A stretch of DNA of 5,128 bases, from NCBI GenBank assembly GCA_012516015.1, contig JAAYXG010000493.1:1-5128 (forward strand), written 5' to 3'. Both the position numbers and the translations under genes were made by a program. A model generated the notes under the pieces. That model was not told the origin of the DNA. It was given only the letters and a program-made list of their open reading frames with translations, and made no database searches. Numbering within the stretch: position 1 is the first letter of the stretch; every line of letters begins with the position of its first letter. The stretch comes from Lysobacteraceae bacterium (GTDB lineage: Bacteria; Pseudomonadota; Gammaproteobacteria; Steroidobacterales; Steroidobacteraceae). Of this stretch, positions 1 through 5,128 are shown piece after piece.

Positions 1-1380
1 ATGGCCGCACCCGTTCATGCAGCCCGACATCTTGAGCTCGATGTCGCCGAGATCGTAGAGATAGTCGAGTTCGTCGAACCGCTCGTTGATTTGCTTCGCG
101 ATCGGAATCGATCTCGCGTTGGCGAGCGCGCAAAAATCCAGCCCCGGGCAGCAAATCATGTCCGTTAGCGTGCCGATGTTCGGCGTCGCGAGATCGATCT
201 CCTTGAGCGCCTGCCACACCTCGAACAAGTCGCGCTGGCGCACGTCGGCGAGGAGCAGATTCTGATCGTGCGTCGAGCGCACGAGCCCGAATGAGTATCG
301 GTCGGCGAGGTCGGCAACGCGGTCGAGCTCCGCATGCGTGATATCGCCCGGGGGCCGCGCCGGAGATTTGAGCGAGACGAACACCGCGCGATAGCCCGCG
401 ACTTTGTGACGCCTCGTGTTGCGCTGATACCAATTGCGAAACTCGGTCGGTTTGCCCGAGAGGACGTCCTCGTCCTCGAGCGATTCGTACTTCGGCGGCG
501 CGAAGAAGGCCTTGATGCGCTCGACCTCGGCTGCATCGAACGGCGGTGCCGTATCGCGCGACGCACGCCATTCGGCCTCCACCATCTCGCGGAATTTCTC
601 CGGACCGACGGCTTTGACGAGGATCTTGATGCGGGCCTTGTGAATGTTGTCGCGCCGGCCTTCCAGGTTGTAGACGCGCAAGATCGCCTCGAGATAGCTC
701 AGCAAGTCTTGCTTCGGCAGAAACTCGCGAATGACGTGCCCGATCATCGGTGCGCGGCCGAGGCCGCCCCCCACGAGCACTTCGAAGCCGACCTCGCCTT
801 GCTCATTGCGTACGAGGTGCAAGCCGATATCGTGAACCTTCGATGCGGCACGGTCCTGCGGCGAACCGGTGATCGCGATCTTGAACTTGCGCGGCAGGTA
901 CGAGAACTCGGGGTGGAGCGTCGCCCACTGGCGCACGTATTCGCACCAAGGCCGCGGATCCTCGACTTCGTCCGGCGCCACGCCCGCGAGGTGATCGGCG
1001 GTCACGTTGCGAATGCAGTTGCCGCTCGTTTGAATCGCGTGCATCTGCACGGTCGCAAGGAGCGCGAGGATGTCGGGCACGCGCTCCAGCGCCGGCCAGT
1101 TGAGCTGGATGTTCTGTCGGGTCGTGAAGTGACCGTACCCTTTGTCGAACTCGCGCGTGATGCGCGCGAGCATGCGAATCTGGCGGGTCGATAGCAGACC
1201 ATACGGCACGGAAATGCGCAGCATCGGCGCGTGCCGCTGAATATAGAGGCCATTGCGCAATCTCAGCGACTTGAAGTCATCCTCCGAGAGCTCCCCGGCG
1301 AGATAACGGCGCGTCTGGTCGCGAAATTGCGCGACTCGCTCGTCGACGAGCCGCTGATCGATTTGATCGTAAACGTACAT
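1..1380 (-). CDS. cysI: Siroheme nitrite/sulfite reductase, CysI-type hemoprotein (3' end beyond window)
   Basis: This gene encodes an assimilatory siroheme/[4Fe-4S] reductase catalysing six-electron reduction of sulfite to sulfide (or nitrite to ammonium) in the cytoplasm. The visible 460 residues begin MYVYDQIDQRLVDERVAQF, a start typical of the proteobacterial family. The first ferredoxin-like half-domain (about 48-115) contains TTRQNIQLNW (86-95, Arg88). SGNCIRNVTAD (119-129, Arg124) and RKFK (164-167, Lys165 and Lys167) match the siroheme-contacting Arg and Lys positions of E. coli CysI. The [4Fe-4S] ligands are Cys411-X5-Cys417 and Cys454-X3-Cys458; the last should bridge to siroheme. 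The frame is open at base 1, so roughly the last 90-100 residues of a ~550-residue family are missing. No strong Shine-Dalgarno precedes the ATG. It lies downstream of, and in the same direction as, a ferredoxin-NADP reductase, which suggests ferredoxin as donor rather than CysJ. Sulfite is preferred over nitrite by family, not by a decisive residue. Confidence 0.93.
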   Translation of the reverse strand, partial: MYVYDQIDQRLVDERVAQFRDQTRRYLAGELSEDDFKSLRLRNGLYIQRHAPMLRISVPYGLLSTRQIRMLARITREFDKGYGHFTTRQNIQLNWPALERVPDILALLATVQMHAIQTSGNCIRNVTADHLAGVAPDEVEDPRPWCEYVRQWATLHPEFSYLPRKFKIAITGSPQDRAASKVHDIGLHLVRNEQGEVGFEVLVGGGLGRAPMIGHVIREFLPKQDLLSYLEAILRVYNLEGRRDNIHKARIKILVKAVGPEKFREMVEAEWRASRDTAPPFDAAEVERIKAFFAPPKYESLEDEDVLSGKPTEFRNWYQRNTRRHKVAGYRAVFVSLKSPARPPGDITHAELDRVADLADRYSFGLVRSTHDQNLLLADVRQRDLFEVWQALKEIDLATPNIGTLTDMICCPGLDFCALANARSIPIAKQINERFDELDYLYDLGDIELKMSGCMNGCGH

Positions 1381-1415
1381 CGCGGGGACTCTAGCCCGGC
1401 TCGCGGGGTCGTGAA

Positions 1416-1430
1416 ATAGCCTTTGGGTAT
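1416..1430. promoter_or_regulatory. Candidate LysR-type operator upstream of cysI
   Basis: The plus-strand sequence ATAGCCTTTGGGTAT is an imperfect dyad around 1423. It contains T-N11-A (T1417, A1429), the hallmark of LysR-type regulator boxes. Its near edge is 35 bp upstream of the cysI start codon. CysB, the usual activator of sulfate assimilation, is a LysR-type protein, so a CysB-like regulator is a reasonable guess. A GGTATG direct repeat (1426-1431, 1434-1439) overlaps its far side. No convincing -35/-10 pair was found here. The call rests on symmetry and position only. Confidence 0.3.
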
Positions 1431-1446
1431 GTCGGTATGACCGGAA

Positions 1447-1646
1447 GTGAACAGCGGACGGCGGACAGCGGACGGTGACGGAAGCCTCTGATCCAGCTCG
1501 CCTTTGCGCCGCCCACGAGTCTTGGACCGATCGCCCTCCACCCTCCGCGGCTCACGCTATTACATCGGTCACGGTGCGCTGTCCCGCCGTCCGCGGCTCA
1601 CCCTCTTGCATCGGTCACGGTCCGCCGTCCGCCGTCCGCTGTTCAC
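1447..1646. repeat. 200-bp repeat element with 36-bp inverted arms made of GCGGAC heptamers
   Basis: The left arm (1447-1482) and the reverse complement of the right arm (1611-1646) match at 33 of 36 positions, with the first 20 bases identical. Each arm contains three tandem heptamers of the form [A/G]GCGGAC (1453-1473 on plus; 1620-1640 as its complement). The 128-bp interior (1483-1610) has no supported gene. It contains a third, directly oriented copy of the right arm at 1565-1601. Transcribed from the fnr side, the arms could pair into a long hairpin between fnr and cysI. There is no transposase, and no target-site duplication was recognised. It may be a member of a dispersed intergenic repeat family, but that needs the rest of the genome. 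Confidence 0.75.
1545..1646. repeat. Tandem direct repeat, ~46-bp period, two and a quarter copies
   Basis: Copy 1 is 1545-1590, copy 2 is 1591-1635 (one base shorter), and a partial third is 1636-1646. The anchor CCGCGGCTCAC occurs at 1545 and 1591 and degenerates to CCGCTGTTCAC at 1636. CATCGGTCACGGT occurs at 1563 and 1609, also 46 bp apart. The copies differ at several scattered positions, so this is not a recent duplication. The array forms the right part of the inverted-repeat element and runs into the end of the ferredoxin reductase gene. Confidence 0.7.
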
Positions 1647-2706
1647 TCGCCTCGGCAACGCCGAGGCGCTTGTGCATGATCGGGCTCGTCGTCGTGTACT
1701 GCAGCGCCACCTTCTTGGCGGGATTGAGGTGGGCCGCGACGGCGAACGCGGCCAGGGCCGCTTCGTGGAAGCCGGAAAGGATGAGCTTCTTTTTTCCCGG
1801 ATACGTATTGATATCCCCGACGGCGAACACACCAGGGATGTTGGTCTGAAACTTCTCCGTGTCGACGACAATCGCGCGTTTCTCGATCTGGAGACCCCAT
1901 TCGGCGATCGGCCCGAGCTTGGGGTGCAACCCGAAGAACACGAGCGCGTGATCCGCCTCCAGGTCGACGAGCTCCCCCTCGGTCGTCTTGACGCGAACGC
2001 CCGCAAACGCGCCATCCTGCTTGATCACGGAATGCGCGATCGCTTCGACGTAGCGCATGCTGCCGCTCGCGACCAAGTCCTTCATCTTCGCGACGGAGGC
2101 CGGCGCAGCGCGGAACTCGGGCCGGCGATGCACGAGCGTGAGACTTCGAGCCTTGCCTGCGAGCTCGAGCGTCCAATCGAGCGCGGAATCGCCGCCGCCG
2201 AAAATCACGAGTCGCTGCCCCGTGAAGTCCGCGGCGCTCTTGACCTTGTAGTGAATGTTGCGGCCTTCGAACTCCTCGGCGCCTTCGCATCCGAGCCTGC
2301 GCGGTTGGAAGGAGCCGAGACCGCCCGCGATGATGACTGTTTTCGTGTGAAAACGCGTATCGAGAGAGGTGCGCACCAAAAACGTGCCGTCATCGAGGCG
2401 CTTGAGCTCGGTGGCCTCCTGGCCCAGATGAAACTGCGCGTTGAACGGTTTGATCTGCTCGAGGAGTCGGTCGATCAGCTCCTGCGCACCGCAAACGGGC
2501 AGCGCGGGAATGTCGTAAATCGGCTTGTCCGGATACAGCTCGCTGCATTGCCCGCCCGGGTGCTTCAGCGAATCGACGATGTGCGCGTGGATGCCGAGCA
2601 GACCGAGCTCGAAAATCTGGAACAGGCCGCTGGGTCCCGCCCCGATAATGACGACATCCGTTTGAATCGCGCCTTCGATCAGCGCCTGCGGTGGGGTATC
2701 GCTCAA
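1615..2706 (-). CDS. Ferredoxin--NADP+ reductase, thioredoxin-reductase-like type
   Basis: This predicted cytoplasmic FAD flavoprotein (363 residues) transfers electrons between NADPH and ferredoxin. The FAD-binding Rossmann motif GAGPSG is at 22-27. GGQC (51-54) followed by [13 protein letters not shown] (56-68) is characteristic of this reductase class. The NADPH-binding GGGDSALDW (170-178) is followed by HRR (193-195), and the second FAD motif GDIN is at 297-300. The thioredoxin reductase CxxC is absent from the central domain, which separates it from TrxB. A TTG start at 2706 is chosen because AGGAG lies 6 bases upstream, a TATAAT lies about 50 bases upstream, and the resulting N-terminus fits the family. 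The frame stays open to 2844 but that stretch looks non-coding. The conserved core ends near [13 protein letters not shown] (338-350); the last residues (EQRTADGGP) and the stop are encoded by a repeat arm. It is upstream of cysI on the same strand, so it probably supplies reduced ferredoxin for it. Confidence 0.93.
   Translation of the reverse strand: MSDTPPQALIEGAIQTDVVIIGAGPSGLFQIFELGLLGIHAHIVDSLKHPGGQCSELYPDKPIYDIPALPVCGAQELIDRLLEQIKPFNAQFHLGQEATELKRLDDGTFLVRTSLDTRFHTKTVIIAGGLGSFQPRRLGCEGAEEFEGRNIHYKVKSAADFTGQRLVIFGGGDSALDWTLELAGKARSLTLVHRRPEFRAAPASVAKMKDLVASGSMRYVEAIAHSVIKQDGAFAGVRVKTTEGELVDLEADHALVFFGLHPKLGPIAEWGLQIEKRAIVVDTEKFQTNIPGVFAVGDINTYPGKKKLILSGFHEAALAAFAVAAHLNPAKKVALQYTTTSPIMHKRLGVAEASEQRTADGGP
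1648..1668. repeat. Perfect 9-bp hairpin in the 3' end of the ferredoxin reductase gene
   Basis: CGCCTCGGC (1648-1656) and GCCGAGGCG (1660-1668) are exact reverse complements around a 3-base loop. The hairpin lies within the last 20 codons of the reductase and ends one base from the repeat arm (1646). In the minus-strand transcript it is followed by AGTGAACAG, not a U-run, so it is not a standard intrinsic terminator. It could be chance in a GC-rich coding region, or could act with the adjacent inverted repeat in shaping the 3' end of the message. Confidence 0.55.
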
Positions 2707-2710
2707 CCTA

Positions 2711-2718
2711 CTCTCCTC
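2711..2718 (-). promoter_or_regulatory. Ribosome binding site fixing the TTG start of the ferredoxin reductase
   Basis: Read on the minus strand this is GAGGAGAG. Its AGGAG core ends 6 bases before the TTG at 2706-2704. No ATG in this frame is near the family's expected N-terminus, so this site decides the start. Confidence 0.7.
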
Positions 2719-2755
2719 GCTCGCGGTCGGCGAATCGCCGCCTCGCGTAAGGCCG

Positions 2756-2761
2756 ATTATA
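2756..2761 (-). promoter_or_regulatory. -10 element of the ferredoxin reductase promoter
   Basis: The minus strand reads CTCG-TATAAT-CGG, a perfect sigma70 consensus -10, 49 bases upstream of the TTG start; transcription would begin near 2749 with a leader of about 43 bases. The -35 region at 17-bp spacing (2779-2784) reads CCTAAG, a poor match to TTGACA. This suggests either dependence on an activator or a chance -10. A hairpin dyad (2768-2798) overlaps the -35 position. Confidence 0.5.
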
Positions 2762-2767
2762 CGAGCT

Positions 2768-2798
2768 AACGGGCGCGTCTTAGGACGAAGCGCCCGTT
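2768..2798. promoter_or_regulatory. Inverted repeat overlapping the -35 region of the ferredoxin reductase promoter
   Basis: AACGGGCGC (2768-2776) and GCGCCCGTT (2790-2798) are perfect 9-bp reverse complements. The stem can be extended by GTC/GAC (2777-2779 with 2784-2786), leaving a TTAG loop and a 3-base bulge. No U-tract follows on either strand and no gene ends here, so a terminator is unlikely. Its position 6 bp upstream of a TATAAT, across the expected -35, fits a regulator binding site. No specific regulator can be named. Confidence 0.4.
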
Positions 2799-2941
2799 GC
2801 TTTCGACACAGTCCGCGCTGCATCGAGAAACTGTTGCATGACAATTCTCCACACGAAACCGGCTAGAGCAACGACTCAGCGCGCCATACGGCTTCGATTC
2901 GGCGTTGTTCGCGCGTCGCGGTGCGTGGAAGAATCGTCATC

Positions 2942-2973
2942 TGATGTCGCGAGAGCGACTCGCGACAGCATCA
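2942..2973. promoter_or_regulatory. Bulged inverted repeat upstream of the molybdenum hydroxylase operon
   Basis: GTCGCGAG (2946-2953) and CTCGCGAC (2959-2966) form a perfect 8-bp stem with a 5-base loop. TGAT (2942-2945) and ATCA (2970-2973) extend it across a 3-base bulge. It ends 52 bp before the small-subunit start codon. It is not followed by a T-run (GGGAATTTC follows), so an operator or a 5' leader hairpin is more likely than a terminator. Confidence 0.4.
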
Positions 2974-3025
2974 GGGAATTTCATCATCTCGCGGCTTTCC
3001 ATCACCCTCAAACGAGCGAAGACCC

Positions 3026-3502
3026 ATGCGCCTCACGATCAATGGAAAAGAGCACGTCGTAGACGGCATCGATGATTCGACGCCGCTTCTCTGGGTCCTG
3101 CGGGATCATTTGGGTCTCGTCGGTACGAAGTACGGCTGTGGCATCGCGCAGTGCGGCGCGTGCACCGTGCACTTGAACGGCACGCCGGTTCGTTCCTGCA
3201 CGCTGCCGATTTCTGCCGTCGGGAACCAGCATGTCACGACGATCGAAGGCCTCGCGAGCAGCACGGGCGAGCTGCATGCGCTGCAGAAGGCATGGATCGA
3301 GCACGACGTTGCCCAATGCGGCTACTGTCAGGCAGGGCAGATCATGTCCGCGGCGGCACTGCTCAAATCGAAACCGGTACCGACCGATGCGGACATCGAT
3401 GCAGCGATGGCGGGAAACTTGTGCCGCTGCGGTACCTACACGCGCATTCGCAAAGCCATCCATGCGGCGGCAGCGCAAATGAACGAAGGAGCCACGTCAT
3501 GA
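3026..3502 (+). CDS. [2Fe-2S] small subunit of a molybdenum hydroxylase (IorA-type)
   Basis: This iron-sulfur electron-transfer subunit (158 residues, the usual size) belongs to a xanthine oxidase-family enzyme. The N-terminal plant-ferredoxin-like domain carries one cluster on Cys38, Cys43, Cys46 and Cys58 (CGIAQCGAC, then Cys58 after 11 residues). The C-terminal helical domain carries the second cluster on Cys98-X2-Cys101 ([11 protein letters not shown]) and Cys133-X-Cys135 (NLCRCGTY). Gln102, which follows Cys101, is the position that typically contacts molybdopterin in this family. All eight ligands are present. The protein has no signal peptide and would ride through the Tat system with its partner. 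The ATG is preceded only by a weak purine-rich stretch (GCGAAGA), but [10 protein letters not shown] is a normal family start. The stop overlaps the start of the large subunit (ATGA), indicating translational coupling. It resembles isoquinoline 1-oxidoreductase alpha subunits; the real substrate cannot be read from this subunit. Confidence 0.94.
   Translation: MRLTINGKEHVVDGIDDSTPLLWVLRDHLGLVGTKYGCGIAQCGACTVHLNGTPVRSCTLPISAVGNQHVTTIEGLASSTGELHALQKAWIEHDVAQCGYCQAGQIMSAAALLKSKPVPTDADIDAAMAGNLCRCGTYTRIRKAIHAAAAQMNEGATS
3484..3490 (+). promoter_or_regulatory. Ribosome binding site of the large subunit
   Basis: GAAGGAG lies inside the last codons of the small-subunit gene, 8 bases before the ATG at 3499. 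It supports the ATGA-overlapping start and therefore the unusually long N-terminal stretch before the Tat motif. Confidence 0.75.
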
Positions 3503-5128
3503 GCTCGGTACTTCGATCGATTGCCTCGGCGGACGACGATATCCGCGAGATTCTGCGGGCGGCCGAAGCTCAGACGAAAGGCTCGACCTTCGACCGTCGC
3601 ACGTTCCTGAAAGTCGTCGGGCTTGCGAGCGGCGGGTTCGTGCTCGCGTTCTATGTCGGCGCTCCCAACATTGCGAACGCGAATGGCAAGTCGACCTTCG
3701 CACCCAATGCGTTCATTCGCATCTCGCCCGACGGCACGATCCTCATCTACTCGAAAGGGCCGGAGATCGGCCAAGGGATCAAGACCGCATTTCCGCTCAT
3801 CGTCGCCGAAGAGCTCGACGCGGACTGGGCGCACGTGCGCGTCGAACAAGCGCCCATCAACCCGGCGGTTTATGGACGACAGAGCGCAGGCGGCTCGCGC
3901 TCGATTCCCATGAGCTGGGACCAGCTGCGAAAGGCGGGTGCGAGTGCACGCGCGATGTTGGTCAGCGCTGCCGCCAAGGAATGGAATGTCGCTGCAAGCG
4001 AGTGTCGCACGGCGAGCAGCGTCGTGTATCACGACGCATCGAGCCGACAGCTCACCTATGCGGCACTCTCCAACAAGGCCGCTGCCGTTCCGGTGCCGGA
4101 CGAGTCGACGCTGCGACTGAAGACGCGCGAGGAGTACAAGCTCCTCGGCACGTTCGTGACGGGCGTCGACAACCATGCGATCGTCACCGGTCAGCCGCTC
4201 TTCGGGATCGACACGGTGCTCCCGAACATGCGCTATGCCGTATTCGAGAAGTGCCCCGCCGTCGGCGGCAAGGTGCGAAACGCGAACCTCGATCAGATCA
4301 AGAAGATGCCTGGCGTCATCGACGCCTTCGTCGTCGACGGAACAGGCAAGGTCAACGAGGTCATGCCCGGCGTGGCGATCGTTGCAAGCTCCACGTGGGC
4401 CGCATTGCGTGCGAAACGTGCGCTCGAGATCGACTGGGACGAATCGGACGCATCGAAGGATAGCTGGAGCAAAGCTGTCGCCGAAGCGCGCGAGCTCGGC
4501 AAGAAGGAAGGCGACGAGACGCTGAAGCGCGTCGGTGATTTCGATCGAGCGGTCGCTGACGGTAAGGTTGTCGAGGCCTTCTACAGCTATCCCTTCGTAG
4601 CGCATGCTCCGATGGAGCCGCAGAACTGCACCGCTTGGTTCCACGACGGCGGCATCGAGCTGTGGGCGCCGACTCAAACGCCCGATGCGGGATTGATTGC
4701 AGTCGCGAACGTGCTCGGTCTCGCGCAGGAGAAAGTCACCGTTCACCAAGTGCGCGCAGGCGGGGGATTCGGGCGCCGTCTCATCAACGATTTTATGTGC
4801 GAAGCCGCGGTCATCGCGAAGCGAGCTGGGGTCCCCATCAAGCTCACCTGGACGCGCGAGGACGACATGCAGCACGACTTCTTCCGCGTCGGCGGTTTTC
4901 ACTCGCTCAAAGGCGGCATCGACAAGTCCGGCAAGCTGGTCGCGTGGGCGGATCACTTCATCACATTCACGGCGGATGGAGAGAAGCCGACGAGCGGCGG
5001 CGACATCAGTCCTGAGGAGTTTCCCGCACAACTCTTGCCGAACGTGCGTCTCACCCAAACGAAGCTACCGCTAAAGATTCCGACCGGCCCCTGGCGCGCG
5101 CCGCGCTCCTGCGCCATCGCCTTCCCAA
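3499..5128 (+). CDS. Tat-exported molybdopterin large subunit of a molybdenum hydroxylase (IorB-type; 3' end beyond window)
   Basis: This is the catalytic subunit of a xanthine oxidase-family enzyme, hydroxylating an aldehyde or N-heteroaromatic substrate at a molybdenum cofactor, probably in the periplasm. The visible 543 residues start with a long hydrophilic segment. A twin-arginine signal DRRTFLK (32-38) and a hydrophobic stretch (39-55) follow, with a plausible cleavage after ANA (59-61). EIGQGIKT (89-96), a cofactor-domain motif, lies before the hammerhead domain (about 213-290, [12 protein letters not shown]...), the permuted order seen in IorB-type subunits. Further cofactor-binding motifs follow: HAPMEPQNC (369-377), QTP (393-395), GGGFGRR (421-427) and GPWRAP (530-535). 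The frame is open at the edge; family members run to roughly 720-780 residues, so the region carrying the catalytic glutamate is not visible. It is coupled to the [2Fe-2S] subunit through ATGA. Electrons probably pass to a cytochrome c or another acceptor encoded outside the window. The substrate is unknown. Confidence 0.93.
   Translation, partial: MSSVLRSIASADDDIREILRAAEAQTKGSTFDRRTFLKVVGLASGGFVLAFYVGAPNIANANGKSTFAPNAFIRISPDGTILIYSKGPEIGQGIKTAFPLIVAEELDADWAHVRVEQAPINPAVYGRQSAGGSRSIPMSWDQLRKAGASARAMLVSAAAKEWNVAASECRTASSVVYHDASSRQLTYAALSNKAAAVPVPDESTLRLKTREEYKLLGTFVTGVDNHAIVTGQPLFGIDTVLPNMRYAVFEKCPAVGGKVRNANLDQIKKMPGVIDAFVVDGTGKVNEVMPGVAIVASSTWAALRAKRALEIDWDESDASKDSWSKAVAEARELGKKEGDETLKRVGDFDRAVADGKVVEAFYSYPFVAHAPMEPQNCTAWFHDGGIELWAPTQTPDAGLIAVANVLGLAQEKVTVHQVRAGGGFGRRLINDFMCEAAVIAKRAGVPIKLTWTREDDMQHDFFRVGGFHSLKGGIDKSGKLVAWADHFITFTADGEKPTSGGDISPEEFPAQLLPNVRLTQTKLPLKIPTGPWRAPRSCAIAFP

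Larger units (their letters stand above)
2707..3025. other. Divergent intergenic region between the ferredoxin reductase and the molybdenum hydroxylase operon
   Basis: This 319-bp stretch holds the promoter side of both transcription units. On the left are the ribosome binding site, the TATAAT and the adjacent dyad for the minus-strand gene. On the right, a bulged dyad at 2942-2973 precedes the plus-strand operon. Between about 2850 and 2940 nothing recognisable was found, and no convincing -35/-10 pair was seen for the plus strand. A 19-codon minus-strand reading frame (2839-2780) is noted separately and not called as a gene. Confidence 0.7.

Noticed and set aside
334..1194. 286-codon plus-strand frame opposite cysI
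   Set aside because: It is a shadow of the siroheme reductase coding frame, with low-complexity composition and no recognised motif.
1545..1646. CRISPR array
   Set aside because: The repeats are directly adjacent and diverged, with no unique spacers of constant length and no cas genes.
1615..2706. Thioredoxin reductase as the identity of the flavoprotein
   Set aside because: The fold motifs are shared, but the CxxC redox site is missing; GGGDSALDW and the PGGQC...[13 protein letters not shown] signature indicate ferredoxin-NADP reductase.
1504..2769. 421-codon plus-strand frame opposite the ferredoxin reductase
   Set aside because: It is antisense to a clear flavoprotein, starts inside the repeat element, and shows no domain or convincing start.
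2768..2798. Rho-independent terminator
   Set aside because: There is no U-tract after the stem on either strand, and no gene ends nearby for it to terminate.
2707..2844. N-terminal extension of the ferredoxin reductase to an upstream TTG at 2844 or ATG at 2823
   Set aside because: The extension is unlike the family, contains the likely promoter, and the TTG at 2706 has a good AGGAG at correct spacing.
2838..3062. 74-codon plus-strand frame running from the intergenic region into the [2Fe-2S] subunit gene
   Set aside because: It overlaps the true gene out of frame, has no ribosome binding site, and its translation looks random.
3436..5058. 540-codon open frame on the minus strand opposite the molybdenum hydroxylase large subunit
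   Set aside because: It is antisense to a well-supported gene with many family motifs. The translation is Arg/Ala/Asp-rich without recognisable domains, as expected of a GC-rich shadow frame.

Overview
The window is GC-rich, tightly packed bacterial chromosome, most likely from a beta- or gammaproteobacterium. The evidence is the style of the siroheme reductase and of the ferredoxin-NADP reductase (its GGQC...[15 protein letters not shown] region). This lineage call is an inference from family resemblance. There are four protein-coding genes, two cut by the window edges, and no RNA genes, CRISPR array or transposase.

Layout. Left half, minus strand, in transcription order: a TrxR-like ferredoxin--NADP+ reductase (2706 to 1615, TTG start), then a siroheme/[4Fe-4S] nitrite/sulfite reductase of the CysI type (1380 to beyond base 1; its last visible residues are the second cluster-binding motif). 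Between them is a 200-bp repeat element (1447-1646). It has 33/36-matched inverted arms built from the heptamer [A/G]GCGGAC and a third, internal copy of the arm sequence. Its right arm runs into the reductase gene and supplies the last codons and the stop. A 319-bp divergent intergenic region (2707-3025) holds a perfect TATAAT for the reductase, a hairpin just upstream of it, and a second dyad near the plus-strand operon. Right half, plus strand: an IorA-type [2Fe-2S] small subunit (3026-3502) overlaps by ATGA an IorB-type, Tat-exported molybdopterin large subunit (3499 to beyond the window).

Function. The two left genes make biochemical sense together: NADPH -> flavoprotein -> ferredoxin -> siroheme reductase, giving sulfide (or ammonium) for assimilation. 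The two right genes form an envelope-facing molybdenum hydroxylase, an aldehyde or N-heterocycle oxidoreductase of unknown substrate. The two units are divergent and need not be functionally linked.

No clearly new biological system is visible. The most unusual item is the repeat element that forms the 3' end of the ferredoxin reductase gene. The intergenic dyads are secondary leads.
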